DNA of 64,000 nucleotides from contig NZ_CP182485.1 in assembly GCF_048282545.1 (NCBI RefSeq), forward strand, positions 1,860,001 through 1,924,000, written 5' to 3'. Each line of letters opens with the position of its first letter. Position 1 is the stretch's first letter. Origin of the DNA: Opacimonas immobilis (GTDB lineage Bacteria; Pseudomonadota; Gammaproteobacteria; Enterobacterales; Alteromonadaceae). The translations under genes were made by a program, and so were the position numbers. The notes beneath the pieces were generated by a model. The model was given only the letters and a program-made list of their open reading frames with translations, searched no databases and had not been told where the DNA came from. Positions 25,603 to 33,866 of the stretch are shown here, in pieces.

Positions 25603-27987
25603 TTAAAATTGATAATCAACTTGTACACTGATCATGCGAGGGTGCGCTGGACCAACGAAATTTGGTGATTCAATATCAGGATATATATCTTCAAGTACTT
25701 CATCTGCTTCACCATACGTCCCGAAAGTAAAATACTCTTTATCCAAGACGTTATTGGCTCGTACCGAAAGAACTAAGTGATCATTGACGTTATAATTAGC
25801 ATAAAGATTAACAATACCATATCCTGCAATAGTAGGATTTTCGTTTGCTTCATCACCACGATAATACTGTTCAGATGCAAGAAGCCATTCACCACCTAAG
25901 CGCATATCTTGGTTGATATCATATTGTCCAAGCACTTTCACTTGATGCTTTGGTTGGCCAGGAATGGTATCACCTGGCTGTACCAGGCGGTTAGCTCCTT
26001 GTGGATTTTGTGGACCAAAAGACGTAAAAGGCGATTCAAATGTCGCGTTAAGATAATTGTATGCCAAGGTTAATTTTGCCTTCTCATAACGCTGGGTTAA
26101 AGCAAATTCAAGGCCTTGACGACTGGTTTTATCAATATTGATAAAATAGCCACGTGATGCAACACTGCCAGCTTGTTGGAAAATGATGTCATCGATACTG
26201 TCTGAATGATACAAGGTAGCATCCACTTCAGTATTGGCAATATGTGTATTTACATTAAACTCAATAGTTCGGGTTACCACTTGGTCTAGTGGAGGATCGG
26301 CAACGAAACCATTCGGTAAGCGACATGGATCGTCTTCATCTGCACAGCTCAATTCCGCAGGGCTTGGTACACGTGAAGATTGAGCCCAGCTTAAGTTCAT
26401 GACAGTGTCATCATTGACTTGATAAGACATTCCTATCGCTGGGTTAAACTGAGCAAAGGTGTGATCTCCGTCTAGTGATCCTTCACCGTCATCAATCAAA
26501 TCTTCCATCAAAATATGGTCATGATTAAAACGACCGGCAATATTGAGTTTGAGTTTTGAGTTTATTTGAGTGGTATTACTTACGTATAGTGAGCGATGGT
26601 TAGTATCCACATCTAAGCGCACGCGCGCTTCTTCATCCATGAGTTCAGTTGATTGAACACTGCGGGTGCCTTGTGCATCATCATTATCCAAGATTCCAAA
26701 TTGCGTATCAGCGCGGTAGTGAATATCACCACGTTGTTGACTTGCACCAACGATTGTCACACTTGGCATACCCATTAATTCGTGGTTATAGGTAAATTGT
26801 GCGGTAAAGCCCCAAGATTGGTTTTCAGCACGACCAGTATTGTAAGTGCCATCTAAGACGGATGGATCTAGTGATGTAATTTCAGATAACGCTAAGTCTT
26901 CATAACCAATAAAATCGACTGCTTCCACTTCGACTCCGTCTACCAGTGGTAAATCATCATCGTCATCAATAACATCTTCAATTACATGTTCATCATCGTC
27001 ATCATCTTCTAGTTCACACAAGGTAATGCGGCCATCGGCAAACTGGCACGCACCATAGTCTGAGTCATCGCCATTGATGGATGAAGTCGTGTTTTCACGA
27101 ATGAAGAAATTACCATGAAACTCAAGATCTTCAGTCAATTCGAAATGCGTGACAACGGATACAAAATCCAATTCATTACTGGTTTGGTCAGGGCTTGTAA
27201 ATACGGTATCACGTCCTTCGTATTCTAAAATTTCAAGGGGAATAGCACCATTACCGACCAGCGTATTGTCTGTCGTCAAATAATTGATGTCTACTTGTCC
27301 CGAATCATTACGATAACTGACACTCGTAAAAAGTTGTTGAACTTCTGAAGGAGAAAAACGGCGCCAACCATCTTCTTCATATTTACTGGCCATGACATAA
27401 CCAGCCCACGTACCATTATTGAGACCGGTTTGTACCGACAGTTCTTTAGAGCCATATTGCCCACCAGTTAATGACACGTTTGTAGTGGTATGACTAAATC
27501 CCGTCTTAGTGTTAAGGCTTAGAGCGCCCCCAAGCGTATTTTGTCCGAATACAGGGTTTGAGCCTGAGAAAAGCTGAACATTATCTAGGGCATCCAATGG
27601 AACAAGGTCCCAATTAACGGTATCACCGAAGGGTTCATTAAAACGCACACCGTTTAGGTATAAAGAAAGCCCTTGTGGTAAACCTAATAATGGGGACGCG
27701 GTGAAACCACGATATTGTACATCGGGCTGAAAAGGGTTGTTTTGAACATCATTCAAATTCACACTCGTAAATTGTTGACGCATGATGTCGGTCAGTGAGC
27801 GTTGTGGGCTTAATCCTAAATCTTCACTGGTCAATGATTGTCTTTGCCCAAGAATGACATCTTGGTCTAGTAGTTCAGTAGACAATGGATTGTGACCTTT
27901 GACTTCAATCTTTTCGATTGAGTCATCTGCGATTGCTGCTTGTGCTAAGGCAGCCGTAATGATGGCTGCTAGGTATGAACGTTTCAT
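25603..27987 (-). CDS. TonB-dependent receptor with an acidic insert
   Basis: Outer-membrane receptor of 794 residues with a signal peptide (ends near AIADD), a plug domain (about 35-165, with VQYRGFTASPLLGLPQG and FGDTVNWDLVPLDAL) and a barrel ending ISVQVDYQF. The usual TonB box is not obvious; IEKIEVKG near residue 24 is a candidate. A loop near residues 325-348 holds EDDDDDEHVIEDVIDDDDD, 14 acidic residues in 19, preceded by two Cys, and a further SCADEDDPC lies near 540. Such loops suit binding of hard cations. With the importer downstream it forms an uptake route; a lanthanide or PQQ cargo is attractive given the dehydrogenase, but unproven. Confidence 0.92.
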   Translation of the reverse strand: MKRSYLAAIITAALAQAAIADDSIEKIEVKGHNPLSTELLDQDVILGQRQSLTSEDLGLSPQRSLTDIMRQQFTSVNLNDVQNNPFQPDVQYRGFTASPLLGLPQGLSLYLNGVRFNEPFGDTVNWDLVPLDALDNVQLFSGSNPVFGQNTLGGALSLNTKTGFSHTTTNVSLTGGQYGSKELSVQTGLNNGTWAGYVMASKYEEDGWRRFSPSEVQQLFTSVSYRNDSGQVDINYLTTDNTLVGNGAIPLEILEYEGRDTVFTSPDQTSNELDFVSVVTHFELTEDLEFHGNFFIRENTTSSINGDDSDYGACQFADGRITLCELEDDDDDEHVIEDVIDDDDDLPLVDGVEVEAVDFIGYEDLALSEITSLDPSVLDGTYNTGRAENQSWGFTAQFTYNHELMGMPSVTIVGASQQRGDIHYRADTQFGILDNDDAQGTRSVQSTELMDEEARVRLDVDTNHRSLYVSNTTQINSKLKLNIAGRFNHDHILMEDLIDDGEGSLDGDHTFAQFNPAIGMSYQVNDDTVMNLSWAQSSRVPSPAELSCADEDDPCRLPNGFVADPPLDQVVTRTIEFNVNTHIANTEVDATLYHSDSIDDIIFQQAGSVASRGYFINIDKTSRQGLEFALTQRYEKAKLTLAYNYLNATFESPFTSFGPQNPQGANRLVQPGDTIPGQPKHQVKVLGQYDINQDMRLGGEWLLASEQYYRGDEANENPTIAGYGIVNLYANYNVNDHLVLSVRANNVLDKEYFTFGTYGEADEVLEDIYPDIESPNFVGPAHPRMISVQVDYQF

Positions 27988-28167
27988 AATGTTTTCCGAT
28001 TTGTTGCTGTTTTTGATTTATACTTTGCAACATACGGATTTATACGGGTAAAGCAAATTGCCAAAATGGCATACAAGAGTTAATAAATTCAATAAAAACA
28101 ATATTTTGCGATATTTTGGGAAAAATTCCCACCACCAAAGACTTATCGGTAAAATACTAATTTACCG

Positions 28168-28602
28168 TTACATTCGTTCAATTTGCCTAAGTATGGACAT
28201 AAATCCTTTTGGCCCTTGCTTATTAATGAATATTTCAGCTAACCAACCGAACCATAAATTTGGTACAGCTCCTTTTGAACGCCACACCACATGGGTTCCT
28301 CCGTGTACCTCATTTAATTTAAGTTCTCCTAAATAATGATCCACTTTAAACGGTTTTGATTTGACAATTTTGTATTGGAATTGATACGGAGGCTGGTAGT
28401 CAAAGATGGTTTCTTCAAACACGATTTTGCCAAGACGAATTGAGCGTAAAGCGCCGTCCCCATTTGGTTTAGATTTACCTTGTAGTAACAGAGAAGATTC
28501 ATCACATACTTTAAACTGATCATAGTTTTGGTGATCGCTCAGTATTTGAAACACATCATTAATGGGTTTAGCAATCGTGTGTTCAACATGAATAGAAAAC
28601 AT
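28168..28602 (-). CDS. SRPBCC-family (polyketide cyclase/START-like) protein
   Basis: Small soluble protein of 144 residues that begins VEHTIAKPINDVFQILSDHQNYDQF, the typical opening of SRPBCC domains, and carries an alternating strand pattern ending in a C-terminal helix (FGWLAEIFINKQGPKGF). These proteins bind hydrophobic ligands in a cavity. The gene stands alone: the TonB receptor lies downstream on the same strand, and the ATP-grasp gene is divergent. The ligand is unknown. Confidence 0.8.
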   Translation of the reverse strand: MFSIHVEHTIAKPINDVFQILSDHQNYDQFKVCDESSLLLQGKSKPNGDGALRSIRLGKIVFEETIFDYQPPYQFQYKIVKSKPFKVDHYLGELKLNEVHGGTHVVWRSKGAVPNLWFGWLAEIFINKQGPKGFMSILRQIERM

Positions 28603-28752
28603 ATGAGGCTCCTTTAATTCTTTTTTTTACGTAAAGAGACGATATAAGTTTAGAGAAAAGTCTAAATCATTGTTTATAGTACATTTATATTTGTTGCAAA
28701 GATTGATAGCTCCACATAAATTGCGCACTATTGACATCATCTCGGCACTTAC

Positions 28753-30201
28753 ATGGCACGGACAATAATCGTCGTAGAAGAAACAACTACATTACCCACA
28801 ATGGATGTGGAATCATTATCTCTTAGTAATTATTTAGCACAATACCCCAAAAAAACAGACAAAAAAGTTCGCGTCCTAAACTTGTGTGACTATTCGCGAT
28901 ATTTGAGTAGTGGTTATTACTGTTCACTGCTGGCAGAAGCTAGACAGCATCAGGTAATACCAAGTGTCAAAAAACTCAATGAATTTCGTAAACACGCAAA
29001 AGATGTGATGTATATTAGAAAAGAAAAATGCCGAGGTCTAGATTTACCAGATGCTCAGCAACATCTCATTGTGCTTGGCGTTTCCAAAGATATTCCTAAA
29101 GTGTTCGCTGACAAAATCTATGTACAATTTCAACTGCCCATAATAGTGTGTGATATTACTGAAGACGACGATATTTTGATGTGTCGAATTGTACATGCAC
29201 AATATTCCTTTTTAGATGATGCGCAAAAGGAATTTGCGCACAGCGTGATTTTATCTCAAGCGAGTCAACAACAATGGTTTAAGCCAGTACGCACCAAAAA
29301 ATATCGATGGAAATTAGCCATTTTAGCCAATCCAGAAGAACCTCATGCCCCTTCAAATCAAGGGGCTTTAAAGCGATTTAAACGTGCAGGTCATTTACTT
29401 GGAATAGATGTGGACATTGTCGATGCGGCACGTCTGCTTGATATAGAGGTGTACGATGGGTTGTTTATCCGAGAAACCACTGCGATAAACCATCACACTT
29501 ATGAATTGGCGATTGCTGCAGAAGCAAGTGACTTGATTGTCATGGACGATCCCACTTCAATATTGCGTTGTTGCAACAAAGTGTTTTTACACGACGCATT
29601 TACTTACCAAAATATACCTAGTTTAAAAACATTTATCATTGCTGATAATCAAACGCATGTGATCGAAGATATTGAGAATGAGTTAGGTTATCCGGTTGTG
29701 TTGAAGTTACCAGAGAGTGCGTTTTCTAAAGGCGTGTACAAAGCAAAGGATCGTTTTGAATTACAGCTGAAGTTAACGGAATTATTTGCTGAATCGGCAT
29801 TGGTGATTGTGCAAGAGTATCTAAAAACTGATTTTGATTGGCGCATTGGGGTGTTAAATGGCCGAGCAATTTATGCTTGTAAATATATGATGGCCCGCGG
29901 TCATTGGCAAATCTACAATCATTCCAGCAAGCGTTTTTCCGAAGGTGGCTTTAGTGCAATGGGAACCTTTGAAGTACCCAAAAGAGTCTTAAATGCCGCA
30001 ATAAAGGCCGCCGGTATTATTGGCAATGGTTTGTATGGTGTCGATATCAAAGAAGCGGATGGACGAGCGTATGTGCTTGAAGTGAATGATAACCCCAGTA
30101 TTGATCACGGTGTTGAAGATGCTTATTTGGGTAATGAGCTGTACATGCTGATCATGAACGAATTTTTACGACGATTTGAGGCTAGAGGTTTATCTTATTG
30201 A
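28753..30201 (+). CDS. RimK-like ATP-grasp ligase with RLAN N-terminal domain
   Basis: ATP-grasp enzyme of 482 residues. The N-terminal part (about 1-190) matches the RimK-like ATP-grasp N-terminal (RLAN) domain, beginning RTIIVVEETTTLP. The ATP-grasp core (about 270-475) includes VVLKLPESAFSKGVYKA, VQEYLKTDFDWRIGVLNG, and the metal-binding end VDIKEADGRAYVLEVNDNPSIDHG. The family joins Glu or a similar amino acid to an acceptor. The acceptor is unknown. It is coupled to a GNAT gene by a 4-base overlap, so the product may be acetylated or the acetyltransferase may act on the same peptide. Confidence 0.85.
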   Translation: MARTIIVVEETTTLPTMDVESLSLSNYLAQYPKKTDKKVRVLNLCDYSRYLSSGYYCSLLAEARQHQVIPSVKKLNEFRKHAKDVMYIRKEKCRGLDLPDAQQHLIVLGVSKDIPKVFADKIYVQFQLPIIVCDITEDDDILMCRIVHAQYSFLDDAQKEFAHSVILSQASQQQWFKPVRTKKYRWKLAILANPEEPHAPSNQGALKRFKRAGHLLGIDVDIVDAARLLDIEVYDGLFIRETTAINHHTYELAIAAEASDLIVMDDPTSILRCCNKVFLHDAFTYQNIPSLKTFIIADNQTHVIEDIENELGYPVVLKLPESAFSKGVYKAKDRFELQLKLTELFAESALVIVQEYLKTDFDWRIGVLNGRAIYACKYMMARGHWQIYNHSSKRFSEGGFSAMGTFEVPKRVLNAAIKAAGIIGNGLYGVDIKEADGRAYVLEVNDNPSIDHGVEDAYLGNELYMLIMNEFLRRFEARGLSY

Positions 30202-30656
30202 AAACATTAGTTTTTAAACCAGTTACTTTGTGTGAGCTAGACATTTTATGCAATGTAGAAAAGACATATTTTGTGACTGACCGGCTTTCACGACGTCAAT
30301 TTATGCGTTTTATAAAAAACAATCGCATTTGGGGGGCGTTTTTTGGCGAAACGATAATTGGGTACTGCATTATGCTGTCAAAGCAGAACTCCTCAAAATT
30401 ACGTCTTTACAGCATTGTTATCACTACAGATTTTCAAGGGCAGGGGATATGGCATTCCCTTCTAGATTACGTGATCGTTCAATTCCAAAAAGTAAAGTCA
30501 TATACGGATGTGACGTTAGAGGTTGCAGTAACTAATAAAAAAGCGATCGCTGCTTACAAGCGCTATGGTTTTGTCATTACGAAAAACATCACATCGTATT
30601 ATCAAGATGGAACCGATGCCTATCGCATGAGCAAAAAGCTGAGTGGTTCTTGCTAA
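30198..30656 (+). CDS. GNAT-family N-acetyltransferase
   Basis: Acetyltransferase of 152 residues. The acetyl-CoA loop is FQGQGIW followed by HSLLDYVI: the usual Gly or Ala after QGQG-I is Trp, a mild deviation. Later elements TLEVAVTNKKAIAAYKRYGFV are typical of RimI-like GNATs. It starts with TTG, which overlaps the TGA of the ATP-grasp gene (TTGA), so translation is coupled. Substrate unknown; the tight link suggests that it works on the ligase product or substrate. Confidence 0.85.
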   Translation: MKTLVFKPVTLCELDILCNVEKTYFVTDRLSRRQFMRFIKNNRIWGAFFGETIIGYCIMLSKQNSSKLRLYSIVITTDFQGQGIWHSLLDYVIVQFQKVKSYTDVTLEVAVTNKKAIAAYKRYGFVITKNITSYYQDGTDAYRMSKKLSGSC

Positions 30657-30712
30657 TGACTTCTATAGATACAATACTTGATGTCACTTGGGTTCGGTAT
30701 ATCACATTGAGT

Positions 30713-31951
30713 TCACTCAACTTTTCTATCTTTACCGGACGATGCACGTTTCTTTCGTTCCACTTGAACATAAACCGTATCTGTTGTCGCACTGCTCGCA
30801 TGCCCCAAATCCTCAGATAGATCTTTAAGTGGTCTATCGCGCTCAATTTCCATACTAGCACCAGTGTGACGCAAATAATGAGTGCTGGCTTCTTGTAGTT
30901 TTTGTGCTGCATTGAGCCCTTGCTCAGCCTTCATTCGAGTGAACGCAGCATCAAAAATCTCTTGGATTAAACGGGCAATATGACGCCCAGTCAAACCGCC
31001 TCGACCGCGAATTTTTTCTACCAATAGCGTTTGTTCACCACGTGACGGCAAAGGTGATAGACCTCGCCATTCACGATAGCGAGAAAGAAATGGCAAATAG
31101 CTTTGCGGCACAGTGATATCGCGTATTTTTTTGCCTTTTCCGTAGGCTTTAAACCACCAATTATTACTGTCATCTAACCAAAAATGACTCATCAAAGGTG
31201 TCCAATCTTTGCGTTCTGATAACTCAGATAAACGTAAAAATAAGGTTTTCATCGTGGCAATGATAAATAAATGTCTCTCATACAGTGCATCATCATCTGC
31301 CAACGCGACTGCTGTATCGAGTAAATATTGCCACTGATGTTCGGTTAACCGGCTGATATTTTTTACCTGACTGTCTTTAATCAAATGTTTGCAGTCGCGT
31401 TTTGCCAGTGGAACTGGATTACCAAAGCAAATCTCTTCGTCAATCAGATGCCGATACAATGCACTTAACGCAACAAATGTTGATGTTAACGTTTGTTGCG
31501 ATGGACGATATTGTTTGATGTCTGGTGTGCGCGATTTATCGTGTTTAGGGGTAACCAAGCGAAATGGCGACCATTCTGTATTTGATTGATAATAACCTGA
31601 TTGCAGTGTGAAACGGTCATTGAGCTGTGTATTTATCCAATCTAAAGGCGGTTGTACACAAAAATCGATATATCGCAGTATGTCAGCTTTGCGCAAATCG
31701 TCCAATGGACGTTGCTCATATAAAAATACCCACAATAGAAACTTTTCAACATCGTTACGAAAACGCGTATAAGTATGCTCAGATTTATTGCGTCCGATAT
31801 AGAGCAAAAAATCTTTGCACCAATGCCAGTGTTGCACACGCCATGCAGGGCCACTTGTGACAAAATCATTCAGCATTGGATAATCATCAAGTGACATTAC
31901 TTGAAGCTCTGAAAATGTCGGGTATAAAGGTGTTGGTTGAGGCTTAGGCAT
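30713..31951 (-). CDS. Solitary tyrosine recombinase (phage-type integrase family)
   Basis: Recombinase of 412 residues. The N-terminal core-binding part spans about 35-175. The catalytic part shows R240 (LFLRLSEL), Lys near 274 (GKGKKIRDI), H358 and R361 (THYLRHTGAS), H384 (LGHAS) and Tyr394 (TDTVYVQ), all present. No excisionase, tRNA or phage genes are near, so it may be a domesticated or remnant integrase, or act in inversion. A perfect 15-bp inverted repeat lies 57 bases before its start. It converges on the GNAT gene. Confidence 0.9.
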   Translation of the reverse strand: MPKPQPTPLYPTFSELQVMSLDDYPMLNDFVTSGPAWRVQHWHWCKDFLLYIGRNKSEHTYTRFRNDVEKFLLWVFLYEQRPLDDLRKADILRYIDFCVQPPLDWINTQLNDRFTLQSGYYQSNTEWSPFRLVTPKHDKSRTPDIKQYRPSQQTLTSTFVALSALYRHLIDEEICFGNPVPLAKRDCKHLIKDSQVKNISRLTEHQWQYLLDTAVALADDDALYERHLFIIATMKTLFLRLSELSERKDWTPLMSHFWLDDSNNWWFKAYGKGKKIRDITVPQSYLPFLSRYREWRGLSPLPSRGEQTLLVEKIRGRGGLTGRHIARLIQEIFDAAFTRMKAEQGLNAAQKLQEASTHYLRHTGASMEIERDRPLKDLSEDLGHASSATTDTVYVQVERKKRASSGKDRKVE

Positions 31952-32007
31952 AATTTGTATTGCATTGCTTAATTATGGTCATAAACGCATGATAATCTAT
32001 CTTGGGC

Positions 32008-32041
32008 ACTATGTCTAATACTAAAGAGTATTAGACATAGT
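32008..32041. repeat. Perfect 15-bp inverted repeat upstream of the recombinase
   Basis: ACTATGTCTAATACT, spacer AAAG, then the exact complement. It is in the gap between the DUF2256 stop and the recombinase start. No T-run follows on either strand, so a simple terminator is unlikely. It could be a recombinase or repressor site, or an mRNA hairpin. Confidence 0.85.
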
Positions 32042-32188
32042 GAGATGTATTTATTACTTACAAAACCCCCATCCTGGTATAGGCTTATAAAAGCCACAAA
32101 CCAAGTGACGCAAACAAAAATGGTCTTCACCCTACAGGCGCAGCAATCTTGAACAGTTAGCCTCGAGTGGGTAAAATCTTGGCTGAAT

Positions 32189-32338
32189 CTAGGAAGATTT
32201 AGCGATTTTGTTCCGATTTCCCATGCACCGTTTCGAGCAATATTTTACGTTCTCCCAATCTCGCTCCCACTTTTTGCGCCAGGTAAAGGGCCGTTGACAG
32301 ACGGGGCACATCTTGGTCGGTAGATTAGACTTTTTCAT
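32189..32338 (-). CDS. DUF2256 zinc-ribbon protein
   Basis: A 49-residue protein that begins MKKSNLPTKMCPVCQRPFTW and ends YCSKRCMGNRNKIAKSS. It has two Cys pairs (CPVC and CSKRC) forming a zinc ribbon, with the central RKKWERDW pattern of DUF2256. The start overlaps the last 14 bases of the FeS photolyase gene, so it is translated with it. This family is very often found beside photolyase/cryptochrome genes, but its function is unknown. Small size makes it easy to miss. I read it directly from the complement strand. Confidence 0.85.
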   Translation of the reverse strand: MKKSNLPTKMCPVCQRPFTWRKKWERDWENVKYCSKRCMGNRNKIAKSS

Positions 32339-33866
32339 GGTTATCCAATTTGGTTAAAAACGTTTGTGCATCATTTTGGATTTGGATCACCTTGGTTTCG
32401 TCCATTTTGTTTAGCGTGTTATAAATCATGCCCATACGGTGATTAGATTTAAGCGTTTCACGATTGCGGATCAAAAAATCCCAATACAAATAATTAAATG
32501 GACAGGCGGTGTCGCCCGTTTTTTCTTTGACGTTGTAATGACAGCCTTGGCAATAATTGGACATTTTGTTGATATACGCCCCGCTGGCCGCATAAGGCTT
32601 TGATGCCAATACTCCCCCGTCGGCAAACAATACCATGCCAGACACATTCGGCATTTCGACCCATTCATACGCATCAGCATAAACAAGCAAATACCAGTTG
32701 TTGACTTCTTCTGGCGCGAGACCGGCGACTAACGCGAAATTCCCTAATACCATAAGGCGTTGAATGTGATGTGCATACGCATTGTCTGCCGTCTCCTGCA
32801 CGCATTGTTTTAAACAATTCATATTGGTATCGGCGGTCCAATAAAAATCTGGTAACGCGCGAGTGGCATTCAGAAAATTTTCTTTTTCATAGCCTGGCAT
32901 TTTGAACCAGTACAAACCACGCACATATTCACGCCAGCCGATAACCTGACGAATGAACCCTTCAACGGCGTTTAATGGGGCATTACCTGCGTGATATTCC
33001 GCTTCCACCGCTTGCACAATTTCATCCGCCGTTAATAAACCCGCATTCAAATACAAGGCAATGTGTGAGTGAAACATCCACGGTTCGCCTTGTGCCATGG
33101 CGTCTTGATAATCCCCGAAAAGTGCTAAGCGTTCATGAATAAAGGCCTCAAGCACTTTCAGAGCGTCTTCACGAGTCACGGCATAATGAAAGCTGTCCAA
33201 CTTTCCAAAATGATCAGCAAATTCATGTTCAACTAAATTTAATACGTCTTGAGTGATCGCATCAGGCGCAAACTGGGTTGGAGGCGGAACTCTAAGTGTT
33301 TTGGGCAGTGCCTTGCGATTTTGTGCATCATAATTCCATTTGCCTCCCTCGGGTTGACCTTCTGGCGTCATTAAGGAGTTGAGTTTTTTGCGCATTTCGC
33401 GGTAAAAGAACTCCATTCGTAATTGTTTTTTGCCTTTTGCCCAGTGAGCAAACTCCTCAACTGAAGCAATAAAGCGAGTATCGTCGCGAATATCAACAGG
33501 CATAGACAAACGTTCAGACCAAGATTGCATATCCGCTAACACGCGATATTCACCAGGGAATGTGCAAATGACTTCGTTGCATTGGTATTGCTGCACGCGC
33601 AAAGCCACTTCATCCGCTAATGAACCGGCATTGTCATTAGATAGATAATCAGTGTAATGAACTCTGTAGCCTTTATCTCGTAAACCTTGTGCAAAATGTC
33701 GCATGGCACTAAAAAGATACGCGATTTTTTTCTTATGATGTTTGACGTACGTTGCTTCACTGCGCACTTCTGCAAGCAATATCACATCGTTTTGCTCGTC
33801 GATACCGTCTAAAGCGGTGATGTGTTGGGTCAGCTGATCGCCTAGAATTAATCGTATAGCCCCCAT
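32325..33866 (-). CDS. Photolyase-related protein of the FeS-BCP family ((6-4) photolyase type)
   Basis: Photolyase-family protein of 513 residues, of the bacterial group with an iron-sulphur cluster. The N-terminus RLILGDQLTQHITALDG is diagnostic of the COG3046 family. Four Cys candidates for the cluster are visible: one in MNCLKQC, the pair YCQGCH, and one in DTACPFNYLYWD. FAD-binding and repair domain from about residue 215. Known members (PhrB of Agrobacterium) repair (6-4) photoproducts. The ATG shares a base with the stop of the upstream photolyase gene (TAATG). Light-dependent DNA repair is the likely role; a pure signalling role is possible. Confidence 0.9.
   Translation of the reverse strand: MGAIRLILGDQLTQHITALDGIDEQNDVILLAEVRSEATYVKHHKKKIAYLFSAMRHFAQGLRDKGYRVHYTDYLSNDNAGSLADEVALRVQQYQCNEVICTFPGEYRVLADMQSWSERLSMPVDIRDDTRFIASVEEFAHWAKGKKQLRMEFFYREMRKKLNSLMTPEGQPEGGKWNYDAQNRKALPKTLRVPPPTQFAPDAITQDVLNLVEHEFADHFGKLDSFHYAVTREDALKVLEAFIHERLALFGDYQDAMAQGEPWMFHSHIALYLNAGLLTADEIVQAVEAEYHAGNAPLNAVEGFIRQVIGWREYVRGLYWFKMPGYEKENFLNATRALPDFYWTADTNMNCLKQCVQETADNAYAHHIQRLMVLGNFALVAGLAPEEVNNWYLLVYADAYEWVEMPNVSGMVLFADGGVLASKPYAASGAYINKMSNYCQGCHYNVKEKTGDTACPFNYLYWDFLIRNRETLKSNHRMGMIYNTLNKMDETKVIQIQNDAQTFLTKLDNHEKV

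Noticed and set aside
30707..30720. Short palindrome TTGAGTTCACTCAA as a site
   Set aside because: It overlaps the end of the recombinase gene and codes for its last residues; too short to claim.
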